Assembly: GCA_041393535.1 (NCBI GenBank)
Contig: JAWKJY010000001.1
Location: 124,001 to 188,000, forward strand
DNA: 64,000 bases
Source of the DNA: JAWKJY01 sp041393535
GTDB taxonomy: Bacteria > Actinomycetota > Thermoleophilia > Gaiellales > Gaiellaceae
Reading direction: 5' to 3'
Shown here: piece by piece, positions 20,736 to 29,996 of the stretch
Position numbering within the stretch: the first letter of the stretch is position 1
Layout: every line of letters begins with the position of its first letter
Notes under the pieces: model-generated
Database searches by the model: none
What the model saw: only the letters and a program-made list of their open reading frames with translations
Told to the model about the DNA's origin: nothing
Program-made: the position numbers and the translations under genes

Positions 20736-22549
20736 TCCGCAGTCCTCCCCCAGAGGTCGATTGAAAGCCCGCCCGGCTCCCCGCCGAGCGACGCCTGGTG
20801 GTCGAAGCGCGCCTCGAGCCAGCCTGCGAGCAGGCGGTCGAACGAGACGCCGAACGATTCGTGCCCGTACTCCGTGAACGCGCGTCCGTCGATGACGGCC
20901 AGCCGCACGTCCGCGGCCTCGAGCGCGTCGATCGCCGCCTGCTCGTCGGCCGCGGTCGGCAGCGCGCCCGGCAGCAGCGAGAGCTGCGGCAGCGCGCCCG
21001 GCCGGCCCGAGAGCACGTGCAGCATCGTCTGCTGCGGCGCGACCAGGATCGGCTCGCCAGGGGCAGTCCGCTCCTCGATCGCGGCGAGCGCCTGCCGGTA
21101 GACGGCGGCCTCGGCCGGGGCCATCGCGAGCGAGCCGCCGGGCCCGCGGACGACGGCCGACTCGGCCGCGCCGTCGTTGGCGACGAGGCCGACGCCGGCG
21201 ACGGCGAGGAAGGCGAGCCACGCCGCGCCGAGCCCCGCGGCAGCGGTGCGCGCGCCCTCGGCGCGGAGCAGCCCGGGCAGGGTGCGCAGGTGCAGGCGCG
21301 CGAGCAGGGCTGCGGCGACCGGCACGGCGTAGACGGCCGGCTGCGGTCGGGGCGTGTGGACGAGGAAGGCCGCGTAGACCTTGGCGGCGAGCACCGCGAG
21401 CACGATCGTCGCCGCGAGCTCGAGCTGGGCCGTCGCCGACCAGCGCCCGGCGAGGTCGCGGCGGCGCAGCGAGCGCCACGCGAGCGCGACGGCGGCCAGG
21501 ATCGCGGCGGCCGGGATCCAGCCGTAGGCGAACTCGAGCCCGTAGCGCAGCGTCTCCGGCCGGGCAGCCGAGGCGGCGAGCACCGCGATGCCGCCGACGG
21601 CGGTCGCGCCGAGCGCCCAGCGGGCGAGGCGGCCGCGGCCGCCGAGCACGGCGGCGAGGACGAGCAGCGCCCCGACGCCGGCCGCGTAGATCCCGAGCCT
21701 GCCGGCGAGCTCGGCGAAGCTGCCGGCCGTGAGCGGCGCGTGGATCTTCAGCACCGCGTTGCCGGCGGCCGCGAGCTCGTCGCGGGGGTAGAGGTTCTCC
21801 CAGAGCAGCTCGCCGAGCGGCACCCGCGTCAGGAACAGGCCGTAGACGAGCGCCGGGATCGCGAGCGCGGGCCCGGCGAGGAGCGCGACCTCGCGCAGCC
21901 CCGCGCGCCTGCGCCAGAGCGCGAGCGCCAGCCAGGCGCCCGCGGCGAGCCAGACCGCCAGCACGAACTCCGGCCGCGTCAGCGCGGTCAGGCCGGCGCA
22001 CGCGCCCGCGACCGCGAGCGCGGCGCGGCTGCCGCGGCCGTGCCGCTCGAGCGCGACGAGGAAGCCGAGGCTCGTGACGACCGCGAGGGTCGCCGACAGC
22101 GAGTGCGGCAGGACGAAGCTCATGTTCGTCGGCGCGAGCGCGACGCCCAGCGCGATCCCGCCGGCGAGGAAGCCGCCGACCGGCCCGGCGAGCGCACGGC
22201 CGAGCGCGTAGGTCAGCGCGACCGCGATCCCGGCGAGCACGAGCCCGAGCGCGACCGCCGGCCCGAGCGTGCTGCCGCCGAGCACCGCGGCGAGGCCGTA
22301 GAGGAGCGGCGCGAGCGGCCCGGAGGAGTAGGTGAAGTCGGCGTACGGCAGCTGGCCGTCGGCGACGCGGAAGCCGGCGACGAGGTCGTAGCCCGTGTCG
22401 CGCAGCGGGTCGCCCCAGGTGCCCCACGTGAGCGGGACGAGCAGGGCGGCGAGCGCGACGAGGCCCGCGAGCGCGACCGCGTCCGCGTGGTGCGCCACGT
22501 GCAGGCGCACGGCGACGAGGCGCTGCGCGGGTGCCGGGGTGGTCGTCAC
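20732..22549 (-). CDS. Polytopic membrane protein, glycosyltransferase family 39/PMT-like
   Basis: About 605 residues. An N-terminal cytoplasmic stretch leads to about ten to twelve transmembrane helices and then a soluble C-terminal domain of about 150 residues. Early extracytoplasmic loops carry acidic residues (DTGYDLVAGFRVADG, YADFTYSSGP), as in GT-C glycosyltransferases that use a lipid-linked sugar donor. This class assignment is by topology, so confidence in the exact activity is moderate. The GTG start overlaps the stop of the FAD oxidoreductase gene (GTGA), and the stop overlaps the epimerase start. Confidence 0.7.
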   Translation of the reverse strand: MTTTPAPAQRLVAVRLHVAHHADAVALAGLVALAALLVPLTWGTWGDPLRDTGYDLVAGFRVADGQLPYADFTYSSGPLAPLLYGLAAVLGGSTLGPAVALGLVLAGIAVALTYALGRALAGPVGGFLAGGIALGVALAPTNMSFVLPHSLSATLAVVTSLGFLVALERHGRGSRAALAVAGACAGLTALTRPEFVLAVWLAAGAWLALALWRRRAGLREVALLAGPALAIPALVYGLFLTRVPLGELLWENLYPRDELAAAGNAVLKIHAPLTAGSFAELAGRLGIYAAGVGALLVLAAVLGGRGRLARWALGATAVGGIAVLAASAARPETLRYGLEFAYGWIPAAAILAAVALAWRSLRRRDLAGRWSATAQLELAATIVLAVLAAKVYAAFLVHTPRPQPAVYAVPVAAALLARLHLRTLPGLLRAEGARTAAAGLGAAWLAFLAVAGVGLVANDGAAESAVVRGPGGSLAMAPAEAAVYRQALAAIEERTAPGEPILVAPQQTMLHVLSGRPGALPQLSLLPGALPTAADEQAAIDALEAADVRLAVIDGRAFTEYGHESFGVSFDRLLAGWLEARFDHQASLGGEPGGLSIDLWGRTAE

Positions 22550-23871
22550 GCGGCGACCCTCTGCGGCGTCCCGACGCGCTCGAGCAGCCCGGCGGCGGCG
22601 CGCTCGGCGACGCCGAGGACGGCCTGGCCGTTGACGACCTCGGGGTAGACGTGGAGCGTCGAGGCGAGCGTCAGGCCCGGCAGCGGGTGGAGCGGCGGCA
22701 GGAGCGACGCGCCGCCGAGCGGGTGCACCGGCTCGACCACGCGGGCGCGCTGCACCGACGCGGCCAGGATCGGGGTGCGCGCGAGCGACGGGAAGATCGT
22801 CCGTGCGTGGCCCAGGTACTCGTTCCGCACCTCGTCCTCGGGCCGGTCGAGATCGGGGCTCGTCGGCTCGACGTAGCGCGTGACGTACAGGAGCGTCCCG
22901 CCCGCGGCCGCCGGATCGACGACGTGCGTCGACTCGACGACGGTCGTCAGCGGGACCCGGCGGTCCGTGATGTTCAGCGTGTAGTAGGGGCTGACGCTCT
23001 CGGGCACGCGGAGGATCACGCAGACGACGCCCAGGTAGCGCTGGGGCGTGGCCGGCAGGGCCGCGGCGAGCGGGCCGTCGAAGAGTCGGCTGGCCGCCGG
23101 CGGCAGCAGGGTGCAGAGCACCTCGTCGAAGCGGTGCTCGCGGCCGTCGACGACGAGGCCCTCGACGCGCCCGGGAGTCCCGAGCACGCGCTCGACCGCG
23201 ACGCCGCGCTCGATCCGGGCGCCGAGCGCCTCGAGCCGCGCGGCGAGCGCGTCGACGAGCGCCTGGTAGCCGCCCTCGAGCCAGCCCATCAGCTCGCGGC
23301 CGCTCGCGTCGCGCGTCCGGGACATGCGGCGCGTGCGCGCCCAGATGTACGACGCCGGGAGGTCGTCGTAGCGGCCGTCGAACTTCGAGTCGAGCAGCGG
23401 CCGCCAGAGCGCCTCGACGGCGCGTCGGCCGCACTGGCGGCGCAGCCAGCCGAGCAGCGGCTCGTCGTCGAGCTTCGCCGGGTCGCGCACGAGCTGGCAG
23501 CGCGCCACGAAGGAGGCGAGACGGACGCGGTCGTGCGGCGCGAGCAGCGGGAACGACATGAACTCCCGCAGCGAGCTCATCGAGAACAGTCGCCCGTCGT
23601 CGTAGAAGCCGACCCCCGTCGGCTGGAAGCGGAAGCGGTCGCCGAGGCCCAGCTCGCGGGCGAGGCCGATCACCCGGTCGTCCGTGGGCAGGACGACGTG
23701 GTAGAAGCGGTCGGCGGGGTAGCCGTCGAGGTCGAACGAGCCGACCAGCCCGCCGAGCTGCTCGGCGCGCTCGTAGACGCGCACCGGCACGCCCGCCTGG
23801 GCGAGCCGCAGCCCGACGGTCAGGCCGAGGAGCCCGCCGCCGACGATCCCGACGCCGTCCCCGCCGCTCAC
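22546..23871 (-). CDS. FAD-dependent oxidoreductase (amine oxidase/UDP-galactopyranose mutase-like)
   Basis: A 441-residue flavoprotein with an N-terminal dinucleotide-binding motif (GIVGGGLLGLTVG), an acidic end of the second strand (VYERAEQLGG), and a C-terminal VNGQAVLGVAERAA segment typical of FAD-dependent amine oxidase/desaturase/mutase folds. Similar genes sit next to a GT2 glycosyltransferase in many actinobacterial surface-sugar loci, as here. Substrate unknown: it may oxidise or rearrange a nucleotide sugar or a lipid-linked intermediate. Overlaps of four bases at both ends show tight coupling. Confidence 0.82.
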   Translation of the reverse strand: MSGGDGVGIVGGGLLGLTVGLRLAQAGVPVRVYERAEQLGGLVGSFDLDGYPADRFYHVVLPTDDRVIGLARELGLGDRFRFQPTGVGFYDDGRLFSMSSLREFMSFPLLAPHDRVRLASFVARCQLVRDPAKLDDEPLLGWLRRQCGRRAVEALWRPLLDSKFDGRYDDLPASYIWARTRRMSRTRDASGRELMGWLEGGYQALVDALAARLEALGARIERGVAVERVLGTPGRVEGLVVDGREHRFDEVLCTLLPPAASRLFDGPLAAALPATPQRYLGVVCVILRVPESVSPYYTLNITDRRVPLTTVVESTHVVDPAAAGGTLLYVTRYVEPTSPDLDRPEDEVRNEYLGHARTIFPSLARTPILAASVQRARVVEPVHPLGGASLLPPLHPLPGLTLASTLHVYPEVVNGQAVLGVAERAAAGLLERVGTPQRVAA

Positions 23872-24765
23872 CGCGTGCCCGTCTCCCGCAGCAGCTGGGC
23901 CCGCACCACCAGCCGTCCGTACCCGGCGAGGGCCGGCAGGAGCCGCATCTTGCTCACGCCGACCCGCTGCGAGCCGTCGAGGTCCACGGGCACCTCGTCG
24001 ACGGTCGCCCCGGTGCTCGTGAGCTTCGCGAGCAGCTCCGCCTTGCAGGCGAACCCGCGCTCGCGGACGAGGTCGTCGCCGTAGCGGTCGAACGCCGCCC
24101 GGAGGGCGCTGGCGCGGTAGACGCGGAAGAAGGACGAGACCGTCCGGGCGTCGATCCGCAGGCCGCGCCGCACGACCATCCCGGCGGCCTGGCTGAGCGC
24201 GCGCCCGGAGCAGGTTGACGTTGACCATGTGGCCGCCGCCGTGGACGGACGCGAGCACGAGGTCGGCGCCGCGCGAGGCGCGCCCGAGCATCAGCGGCAG
24301 TGCGCCGAGGTCGCTCGTGTTGTCCGCCTCGAGCGTCACGACCAGGCCGTCCTGGGGCAGGCTCGACAGCGCCTCGCGGAAGCCCGCGCGGAACGCGGCG
24401 CCCGGGCCCTGGTTGACGCCGAGCGGCAGCACCTCGAGCGGGAGGGGCCCGTCGTAGGCCTCGAGCAGCGCGACGGTGCCGTCGCTCGAGCCGTCGTCGA
24501 CCACGATCAGCCTGCTGCCCGGCGGGAACAGCCGGGGGCGCGACTCGAGGTCGGCGAGCAGGCGGGGCAGGTTGGCCTCCTCGTTGAAGGCCGGGACGAC
24601 GAAGGCGGTCGCCGGGCGCGGCCAGGCGCGGCGCTCGACGCGCGCCGGCGGGGGCGCCTCGTCGGGCGGCGCGAGCAGGCCCGTCGCCGCGGAGGTGGTC
24701 ACGTCCTCGGATGTCTGATGGCTGCTCACGGGTGAGTCGCTCCCGGTTCGGCGGACGCCGGACAT
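23868..24765 (-). CDS. Glycosyltransferase family 2, one frameshift
   Basis: The N-terminal two thirds (from ATG 24765) is a GT-A domain: FVVPAFNEEANLPRL, then VVDDGSSDGT and the acidic pair region LEADNTSDLG. At about 24202-24207 the frame breaks within a GC run. The remainder (AAGMVVRRGLRIDAR to the stop at 23868) follows in another frame, so a complete polyprenol/dolichol-phosphate-type GT2 of about 298 residues is encoded if one indel is corrected. It is the first gene of the long minus-strand series. Expected activity is transfer of a sugar from a nucleotide donor at the inner membrane face. Confidence 0.82.
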
Positions 24766-25157
24766 GAGTCCGGCCGGTTGAGCCTAGGAGCGGGTTTCCG
24801 CGTCCACCAGACCGGACCCGGAAAACCCACCGCGCGACGGTCTCGCCCCCCTCCTGGACGCCGACGCGCGCGTGGAGGAGAGGTCCCGTCAGCCCCAGAA
24901 CGCGCGAAGAACCGCATGGTTGAGCCAGATACCGGCGCGGACGGCCCGACGAGCCGGGGCGGCCGTCCCTCACCCTTCGGGGGGGTCGCGGGGGGTGGAA
25001 CGGGGGAGGGCCGGGCCCCGACGAGGGGGAACCCTGACTCTCGACCTGAGCTGGAGATTCGTCGCGCGGAGGCGTGCGCGGGCCGCCTCCGGGGCGCGCT
25101 GCGCCGGCGAGGTGCGGGAGCACGGGGCGCGGCCGGGCGGCTGGGCCCGGGAGGCGG
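24766..25157 (-). promoter_or_regulatory. 392-base spacer with promoter and dyad for the operon starting at 24765
   Basis: No convincing gene is seen. Reading the minus strand, a TAGGCT -10-like box (24781-24786) lies 15 bases from the ATG, inside a CCCGCTCCTAGGCT segment. Upstream of it is a GGTCTGG heptamer and a dyad of GGGTTTCCG (24792-24800) with CGGAAAACCC (24819-24828). The same words occur upstream of the sugar transferase gene at 44523-44568, which suggests shared regulation of two polysaccharide operons. The remaining part (about 24830-25157) is G-rich and featureless to the eye; it also holds whatever ends the upstream flippase operon. Confidence 0.5.
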
Positions 25158-26663
25158 CTAGGCCGTCGGCTCGGCGACCGCGGCGGCGGGCGCGGAGGCG
25201 CGCCGCTTGCCCCGCACCTCGCGGAGCTCCGCCACGACCTGCGGCGCGCGCCAGAGGAGCGCCGGCACGTAGACGGCGAGCCCGACGAGGACGAGCAGCA
25301 CCAGGCGCGGCAGCGGGCCGATGCCCGCGTGGACGAGCCCGTAGCGGGCGGCGGCGACGCACGCGAGCATCAGCAGCGCCGCCTGGGCGACCCCGGAGAG
25401 CCCCCGCGCGAACGCGAGCAGGCTCGACTCGAGCGACCGCGCGGTCAGCCAGGTGTAGTACGGCTCGACGATCGTGCTCGCGACCGCGTAGCCGATCGCG
25501 ACGCCGGTCACCCCCCAGTGCAGGCCGCCGGCGATGCCGCCGGTGACGGCGCTGCAGACGACGACCGCGTAGACGAGCAGCAGGCGGGTCCGGTCGCGGG
25601 CCTGGAGGATGCTCGAGTTCAGCCGCTGGAGCGACTGCAGCAGCCCCACCCACGCCATCGTCTGGATCACCGGGACGGCGACGTCCCAGCGGCTGCCGAG
25701 GACGACGTGGACGAAGTCGGGCGCGACGACGATCATCCCGAGCAGCGCGGGCACGGAGAGCGACGCGACCAGGCGGTTGACGCGGATCCAGGCGTCGGCC
25801 ATGCGCGCCGGCTCGTCCTGGAGGCGCGAGAAGGCCGGGTAGAGCACCTCCTGGATCGGCCCCGCGACCTGGTTCGACGGGAAGAGGACGACGGCGTTCG
25901 AGATCGTCCAGGCGCCGACCGCGGCCGAGCCGAGGAAGCGGCCGATCAGCAGCGTGTCGACCGTGCGCGTGACGTAGAAGAGGATCCGCGTCGTGAAGAC
26001 GTTCGCGCTGAAGCCGGCGAGGCTGCGCAGGCTCGCGAGCGAGAACTCGAACGTGGGCCGCCAGGTGGACATCCGCCAGAGCATCAGCGTGGACACGCAC
26101 GCCGCCGTCAGCTGCTGGGCGAGGATCGCCCACGCGCCGCCGCCGGTCGCCGCGATCGTGATCCCGGCGACCGCGCCCGCGACCGCGCCGGCCATCATCC
26201 GGAGCTCGAGCGCCTTGAAGTCCATCTCCCGCGTCAGCAGGGCGGTCTGCGTGCCGGCGAGCGCGGTGATCACGAAGGTCGCCGAGAAGGCGGCGAAGAG
26301 CGGCTCGACGTCGGGCTCGCCGTAGAACCGGGCGACCGGGCCGGCCAGGCCGACGCCGAGCGCCGCGAAGACGACGCCCGTCCCCAGCCCCGTCCAGAAG
26401 ACCGTCGACTTGTCCTTCTGCGTCAGCGTCCGCCGCTGGACGAGGGCGGCGCCGAGCGCGAGGTCGGAGAAGATCAGCGCGAGGCTCGAGAGGACGACGA
26501 CCATCCCTGCCAGGCCGTAGTCGGTCGGCGTCAGCAGGCGGGCGAGGATGACGACCACCGCGAAGCGCGCCCCCTGCAGGACGAGCTGCGAGGCGACCTT
26601 CCAGACCAGGCCGCGCAGGACGCGCGAGCGGAGCTCGGCACCGTCGACGGGGGTCGCGCTCAC
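25158..26663 (-). CDS. Oligosaccharide flippase family protein (Wzx-like)
   Basis: A 501-residue protein with about fourteen hydrophobic segments. Its N-terminus (VLRGLVWKVASQLVLQG, then ILARLLTPTDYGLAGM) is characteristic of the polysaccharide-exporter branch of the MOP superfamily. Expected to flip undecaprenyl-linked repeat units outward. It is the last gene of the minus-strand operon that starts at 32642. Its GTG overlaps the stop of the GT4 gene (GTGA). Confidence 0.9.
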   Translation of the reverse strand: MSATPVDGAELRSRVLRGLVWKVASQLVLQGARFAVVVILARLLTPTDYGLAGMVVVLSSLALIFSDLALGAALVQRRTLTQKDKSTVFWTGLGTGVVFAALGVGLAGPVARFYGEPDVEPLFAAFSATFVITALAGTQTALLTREMDFKALELRMMAGAVAGAVAGITIAATGGGAWAILAQQLTAACVSTLMLWRMSTWRPTFEFSLASLRSLAGFSANVFTTRILFYVTRTVDTLLIGRFLGSAAVGAWTISNAVVLFPSNQVAGPIQEVLYPAFSRLQDEPARMADAWIRVNRLVASLSVPALLGMIVVAPDFVHVVLGSRWDVAVPVIQTMAWVGLLQSLQRLNSSILQARDRTRLLLVYAVVVCSAVTGGIAGGLHWGVTGVAIGYAVASTIVEPYYTWLTARSLESSLLAFARGLSGVAQAALLMLACVAAARYGLVHAGIGPLPRLVLLVLVGLAVYVPALLWRAPQVVAELREVRGKRRASAPAAAVAEPTA

Positions 26664-27784
26664 GCGGCGCGACCCCGCATCGCCGCCGCCGTCGCCGCGG
26701 CGATCGCGGGCCAGGCGCGCTCCTCGGCGAGCGCGCGCGCCGCGGCGGCGCGGTCGTCCCGCGTTCCGTCCGTGGCCGCGTCCGCGAGCGCGGCGCGCAG
26801 CGAGCCGGGGTTGCCGGCGGCGAACGCCCAGCCCGCGGCCCCGCCGCCGAGCAGCTCGGCGTAGGCGGGCAGTGCCGCCGCCACGACCGGGACGCCGAGC
26901 GAGAGCGCGAGGACGATCGAGCCCGACGTGCCGCCGTCCCCGCGGGAGACGACGGCAGCGTCCGCGGCAGCGAACAGCCCCGTCACCTCCGCGTCGTCGA
27001 CGAAGCGCAGCACCGGCACGATGCGCGGGTCGCGCGCGGCCGCCGACTCGACGAGACGCGCCGAGGCGTCGTCGACGGGCAGGCCCGCGATCACGAGCCG
27101 CGCGTGCGGAGCCTCGAGGCGCGCGAAGGCGTCGAGCAGGACGTCGAGGCTCTTGTACGCGCGGACGTGCCCGAAGGCGAGGAAGACGACGTCGCCGGCC
27201 TCGATGCCCAGGTCAGCCCGCACCGCGTCGCGCGAGCGGCCCGGCGGGTAGACGCCGACGTACGAGCCGTGCGGGACGATCGTCACGGGGCGCCCGCCGA
27301 CGACGGGCCGCGCGGCCGCGGCGGTCGCCGCGTCGTGGGCGAGCCGGGTCGTCGCCAGCCGTCCGAGCGCGTGCGCGGCGAGGCGGTCGAGGCGCGGCCG
27401 GCGCGACTCGTGCGGGACCGGCTGGTGGATCGTCCAGACGATCCGGTAACCGAGCGCGCGCGCCGCCGCGAGGCGCACGGCGAACAGCCCGGCCGCGGCC
27501 CAGGCGAGCGGCGCCGCGCCGTCCCGCCGGTAGCAGGACTGCGGCCAGTGGAAGTGCAGGTAGCCGACGCGGCGGCGCGAGCGCACGAGCTGGCCGAGGC
27601 GCAGCGAGCCGTCGGGGACGAGCTCGATCCCCTCCGCGGCGAGGTGCTCGTAGAGCAGCCGCTGGTACGGGTTCTGCGGGATCACGTCCGGGAACGAGAC
27701 GACGCCCCGCCGCGCCGCGGCGCGGTCGTCGGCACGCGCGACGGCCGGGGCTCGTCGCTCGACCGCGGCGCCGGGACGCGTCAC
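26660..27784 (-). CDS. Glycosyltransferase family 4 (GT-B)
   Basis: A 374-residue GT-B glycosyltransferase. The N-terminal half has a GYLHFHWPQSC segment and an IHQPVPHE loop. The C-terminal half has VFLAFGHVRAYKSLDVLL and a donor-site glutamate-like region GTSGSIVLALSLGVPVVA. It would add a sugar from a nucleotide donor to the growing lipid-linked chain in the cytoplasm. GTG start with a four-base overlap with the deacetylase gene. The acceptor sugar is unknown. Confidence 0.87.
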   Translation of the reverse strand: MTRPGAAVERRAPAVARADDRAAARRGVVSFPDVIPQNPYQRLLYEHLAAEGIELVPDGSLRLGQLVRSRRRVGYLHFHWPQSCYRRDGAAPLAWAAAGLFAVRLAAARALGYRIVWTIHQPVPHESRRPRLDRLAAHALGRLATTRLAHDAATAAAARPVVGGRPVTIVPHGSYVGVYPPGRSRDAVRADLGIEAGDVVFLAFGHVRAYKSLDVLLDAFARLEAPHARLVIAGLPVDDASARLVESAAARDPRIVPVLRFVDDAEVTGLFAAADAAVVSRGDGGTSGSIVLALSLGVPVVAAALPAYAELLGGGAAGWAFAAGNPGSLRAALADAATDGTRDDRAAAARALAEERAWPAIAAATAAAMRGRAA

Positions 27785-28599
27785 GCGGCACCTCGCAGCC
27801 GGGCCTCGCCGCCGGGCCCGACGTCGCGCCAGTCGACGAGCTCGTGGCCGGCCGAGCGGAGCGCCCCCGCGAGGGCGAGCAGCGACCGCGTCTCCTCGCG
27901 GCGCCACTCCTCGGCCCGGCCCGGGTGGACGCCGACCTCGAGCGTCTCGCCGGGCAGGGTCGCGGCAATCGTCGCGAGCGCGCCCTCCCAGGCGCGGTCG
28001 CCCGCGCTCGTCGGCATGTAGAAGTGGTCGGTCGAGCGGAAGCTCGCGCGGAGCCTGGTGTCCCAGCGTCCGCCGACCCAGTAGGTCGGGCTGCCGAGCG
28101 GCTTCCTCAGGTAGACGTCCTGCACGGCCCTGACGCGGTCGAGCCCGAAGCGCGGCAGCACCCGCTCGAGCGCCGCGCGGAACGGCGGCAGCTTGTGCAG
28201 GTGGCGGTGCGCGTCGACGTGGTCGAGCGGGACGCCGAGCTCGACCAACGCGGCGAGCTGGGCCTCCGCCTCGCGCGCGATCTCGTCGACGGGGATGCGG
28301 CCGAGCAGCGCGCGCACCCGCACGGTCCGGCCGGGCAGGAAGCGCCCCTCCGCGTCCACCAGGTGCGGGATCGAGCCCGCGGGCACGAGCGAGCGCTCCT
28401 GCCCGCTGCCGCTGAAGACGAGGTGCGCGCCGTAGCCGTGCTCCGGGTGCTCGCGGGCGTAGGCGGCGGCGCGCGCCGTCGCGGGCATCCCGACCATCAG
28501 GGTGGCGCTCGTCAGGGCGCCGCGCTCGAAGCAGTCGATCGTCGCGTCGACGGTGTCGTCGTCCATCCCGAAGTCGTCCGCGTTCACGATGATCCGCAC
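27781..28599 (-). CDS. ChbG/HpnK (YdjC) family deacetylase
   Basis: A 272-residue protein with the YdjC/ChbG/HpnK signature: the metal-binding N-terminus NADDFGMDD (Asp pair), a DHVDAHRHLHKLP motif with histidine ligands, and a late EVGVHPGRAEEW. Known members remove acetyl groups from N-acetylated sugars (chitooligosaccharides) or from hopanoid glucosamine. In this operon it may deacetylate an amino sugar of the polysaccharide and expose an amine for later acylation. The GTG start at 28599 has an AGGAGGG ribosome-binding site 5-6 bases away and lies 9 bases after the GNAT-like gene stop. Confidence 0.88.
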   Translation of the reverse strand: MRIIVNADDFGMDDDTVDATIDCFERGALTSATLMVGMPATARAAAYAREHPEHGYGAHLVFSGSGQERSLVPAGSIPHLVDAEGRFLPGRTVRVRALLGRIPVDEIAREAEAQLAALVELGVPLDHVDAHRHLHKLPPFRAALERVLPRFGLDRVRAVQDVYLRKPLGSPTYWVGGRWDTRLRASFRSTDHFYMPTSAGDRAWEGALATIAATLPGETLEVGVHPGRAEEWRREETRSLLALAGALRSAGHELVDWRDVGPGGEARLRGAA

Positions 28600-28608
28600 G
28601 GTGCCCTC

Positions 28609-29730
28609 CTAGGAGAAGACGTTGTCGCCGTCGGCCGGCCGCAGCCGCCACGAGGCGGGCTCGCGGAAGCGCGGGTCGGCGAGCGGGCTGCGCGAGGAGG
28701 CTCGAACGAGCAGGTGCAGCGCGTCCGCGCGTGCGAAGCCGAGGCGCGAGAGCGGCAGCGAGGCCAGCTCGGGCGGCAGGCACACCTCGACCGCGTCGAC
28801 GCCCAGGCGCCCGAGCTCCCGGGTCGCGAGCAGGACGAGGTCGAGGTCGTCGACTCCGCCCGGCTCGAGCACGTGCCAGTCGAGCACCGAGCCGAGCAGC
28901 AGGTCCGGGTAGCCGGCCGAGGAGGCCCGCTCGTAGCGGCGCGCCTTGACGAGCACGAGGCCGACCGGTCGGTCGCGGCGGGAGACGACGATCGGCGCGA
29001 TCGCGTTCTCGGGCTCGTCGAAGAACCGGTGGCGCGCGACCCAGCCGTACCAGGCCGCCGGCCGGTGGAAGGCGACGCGGCCGTCCTGCGGGCGCAGCCG
29101 CTCGTCCCACGCGGCCGGGATCGCGTCGACCCGCTCGGCGTGGAGGCCCCGGGCCCGCGCCGTCGCGAGCGCTGCGAGCGCGCCGCGGTGGAGCAGCAGC
29201 CCGCCGTCGACGAGCGGCGCCGCGACCGTGGCCGCGCCGTCCCCGAGGCGCCGGCGCAGCACGGGCCGGCTGCGGCGGACGAGCACGTGGCGCTCGAGCG
29301 CGAAGTCGGCCCAGCGCAGGCCGGCGAACAGCCGGTGGGCGAGCTTCGAGACGCCGCACGTCGCGACCGTGTCGGAGAGCCCCTGCAGCTTCAGCACAGA
29401 GCTTGACGCCGAGGCCCGTGCTGCGGTGCTCCTCCTGGACGATCAGCGCGGAGTCCCAGACGCACGGATCGTCTCCCCGCCGAGGTCGATCGCGCCCGGG
29501 AGCACGTCGAGCTTCCCGATCACGAGCCCGTCGAGCGTCCCGACGACCATCGCGGGCGCGTCGCCGTCGCGCGCGAACGGGTTCGCGAGCAGCGCCGCCC
29601 GCTTCTCGGGCGAGAGCGCCGTGAGCCCCTCCGGGTCGCGCCAGCCGTGGTCGGCGTCGGCGGCGGTCGCCTCGGCCAGCGTCAGGACGTGGAGCGCGAG
29701 CGCCCGGGCGCGCGTCGACGAGGCGCTCAT
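28609..29730 (-). CDS. GNAT-like acyltransferase, two frameshifts
   Basis: An ATG at 29730 (overlapping the carrier-protein stop as ATGA) starts ALHVLTLAEATAADADHGW. The frame then shifts near 29460 into SALIVQEEHRSTGLGVKL, where RSTGLG matches the acetyl-CoA-binding Q/RxxGxG motif of GNAT proteins. It shifts again near 29400 into KLQGLSDTVATCGVSK, which continues to the stop at 28609. The reconstructed protein is about 373 residues. Because the parts join sensibly, indel errors are likelier than decay. Position beside an adenylation enzyme and a carrier protein suggests it moves an acyl or aminoacyl group from carrier to sugar. Specificity is unknown. Confidence 0.6.
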
Positions 29731-29996
29731 CCCCGGGCCCGGGAGGCGACGTACCGCGAGAAGGGGCCGAGCCGGGTCAGGTCCTCCGGGTCGAGGTCCT
29801 CGAAGTCGAGCTCGATCCCGAAGCGGGCCTCGAGGTCGCCGATCAGCTCGAGCAGCCCGAACGAGTCCGTCACGCCCTCGGCGATCAGGTCGAGGTCGTC
29901 GGGCTCCTCGCCCGGCGCGATCCCGAGCGCGGCGAGCTGCTCCGCGAAGCGGCCACACAGGTAGCCGCGGACGTCCGTCTCCTCGACGATGCTCAC
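29727..29996 (-). CDS. Acyl/peptidyl carrier protein
   Basis: An 89-residue acidic protein with a four-helix carrier fold pattern and the phosphopantetheine attachment motif TDSFGLLEL (Ser45). It would carry a thioester-bound acyl or aminoacyl group. Four-base overlaps join it to the adenylation enzyme before it (GTGA) and the GNAT-like gene after it (ATGA), so the three are probably one functional unit. The GTG start at 29996 matches the normal length of 80-90 residues; the larger open frame around it is a shadow. Confidence 0.9.
   Translation of the reverse strand: MSIVEETDVRGYLCGRFAEQLAALGIAPGEEPDDLDLIAEGVTDSFGLLELIGDLEARFGIELDFEDLDPEDLTRLGPFSRYVASRARG

Noticed and set aside
15990..21101. 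A 1703-codon open frame on the plus strand.
   Set aside because: Composition is Arg/Ala/Asp-rich without motifs, and it lies opposite the giant secreted-protein gene, epimerase and glycosyltransferase genes.
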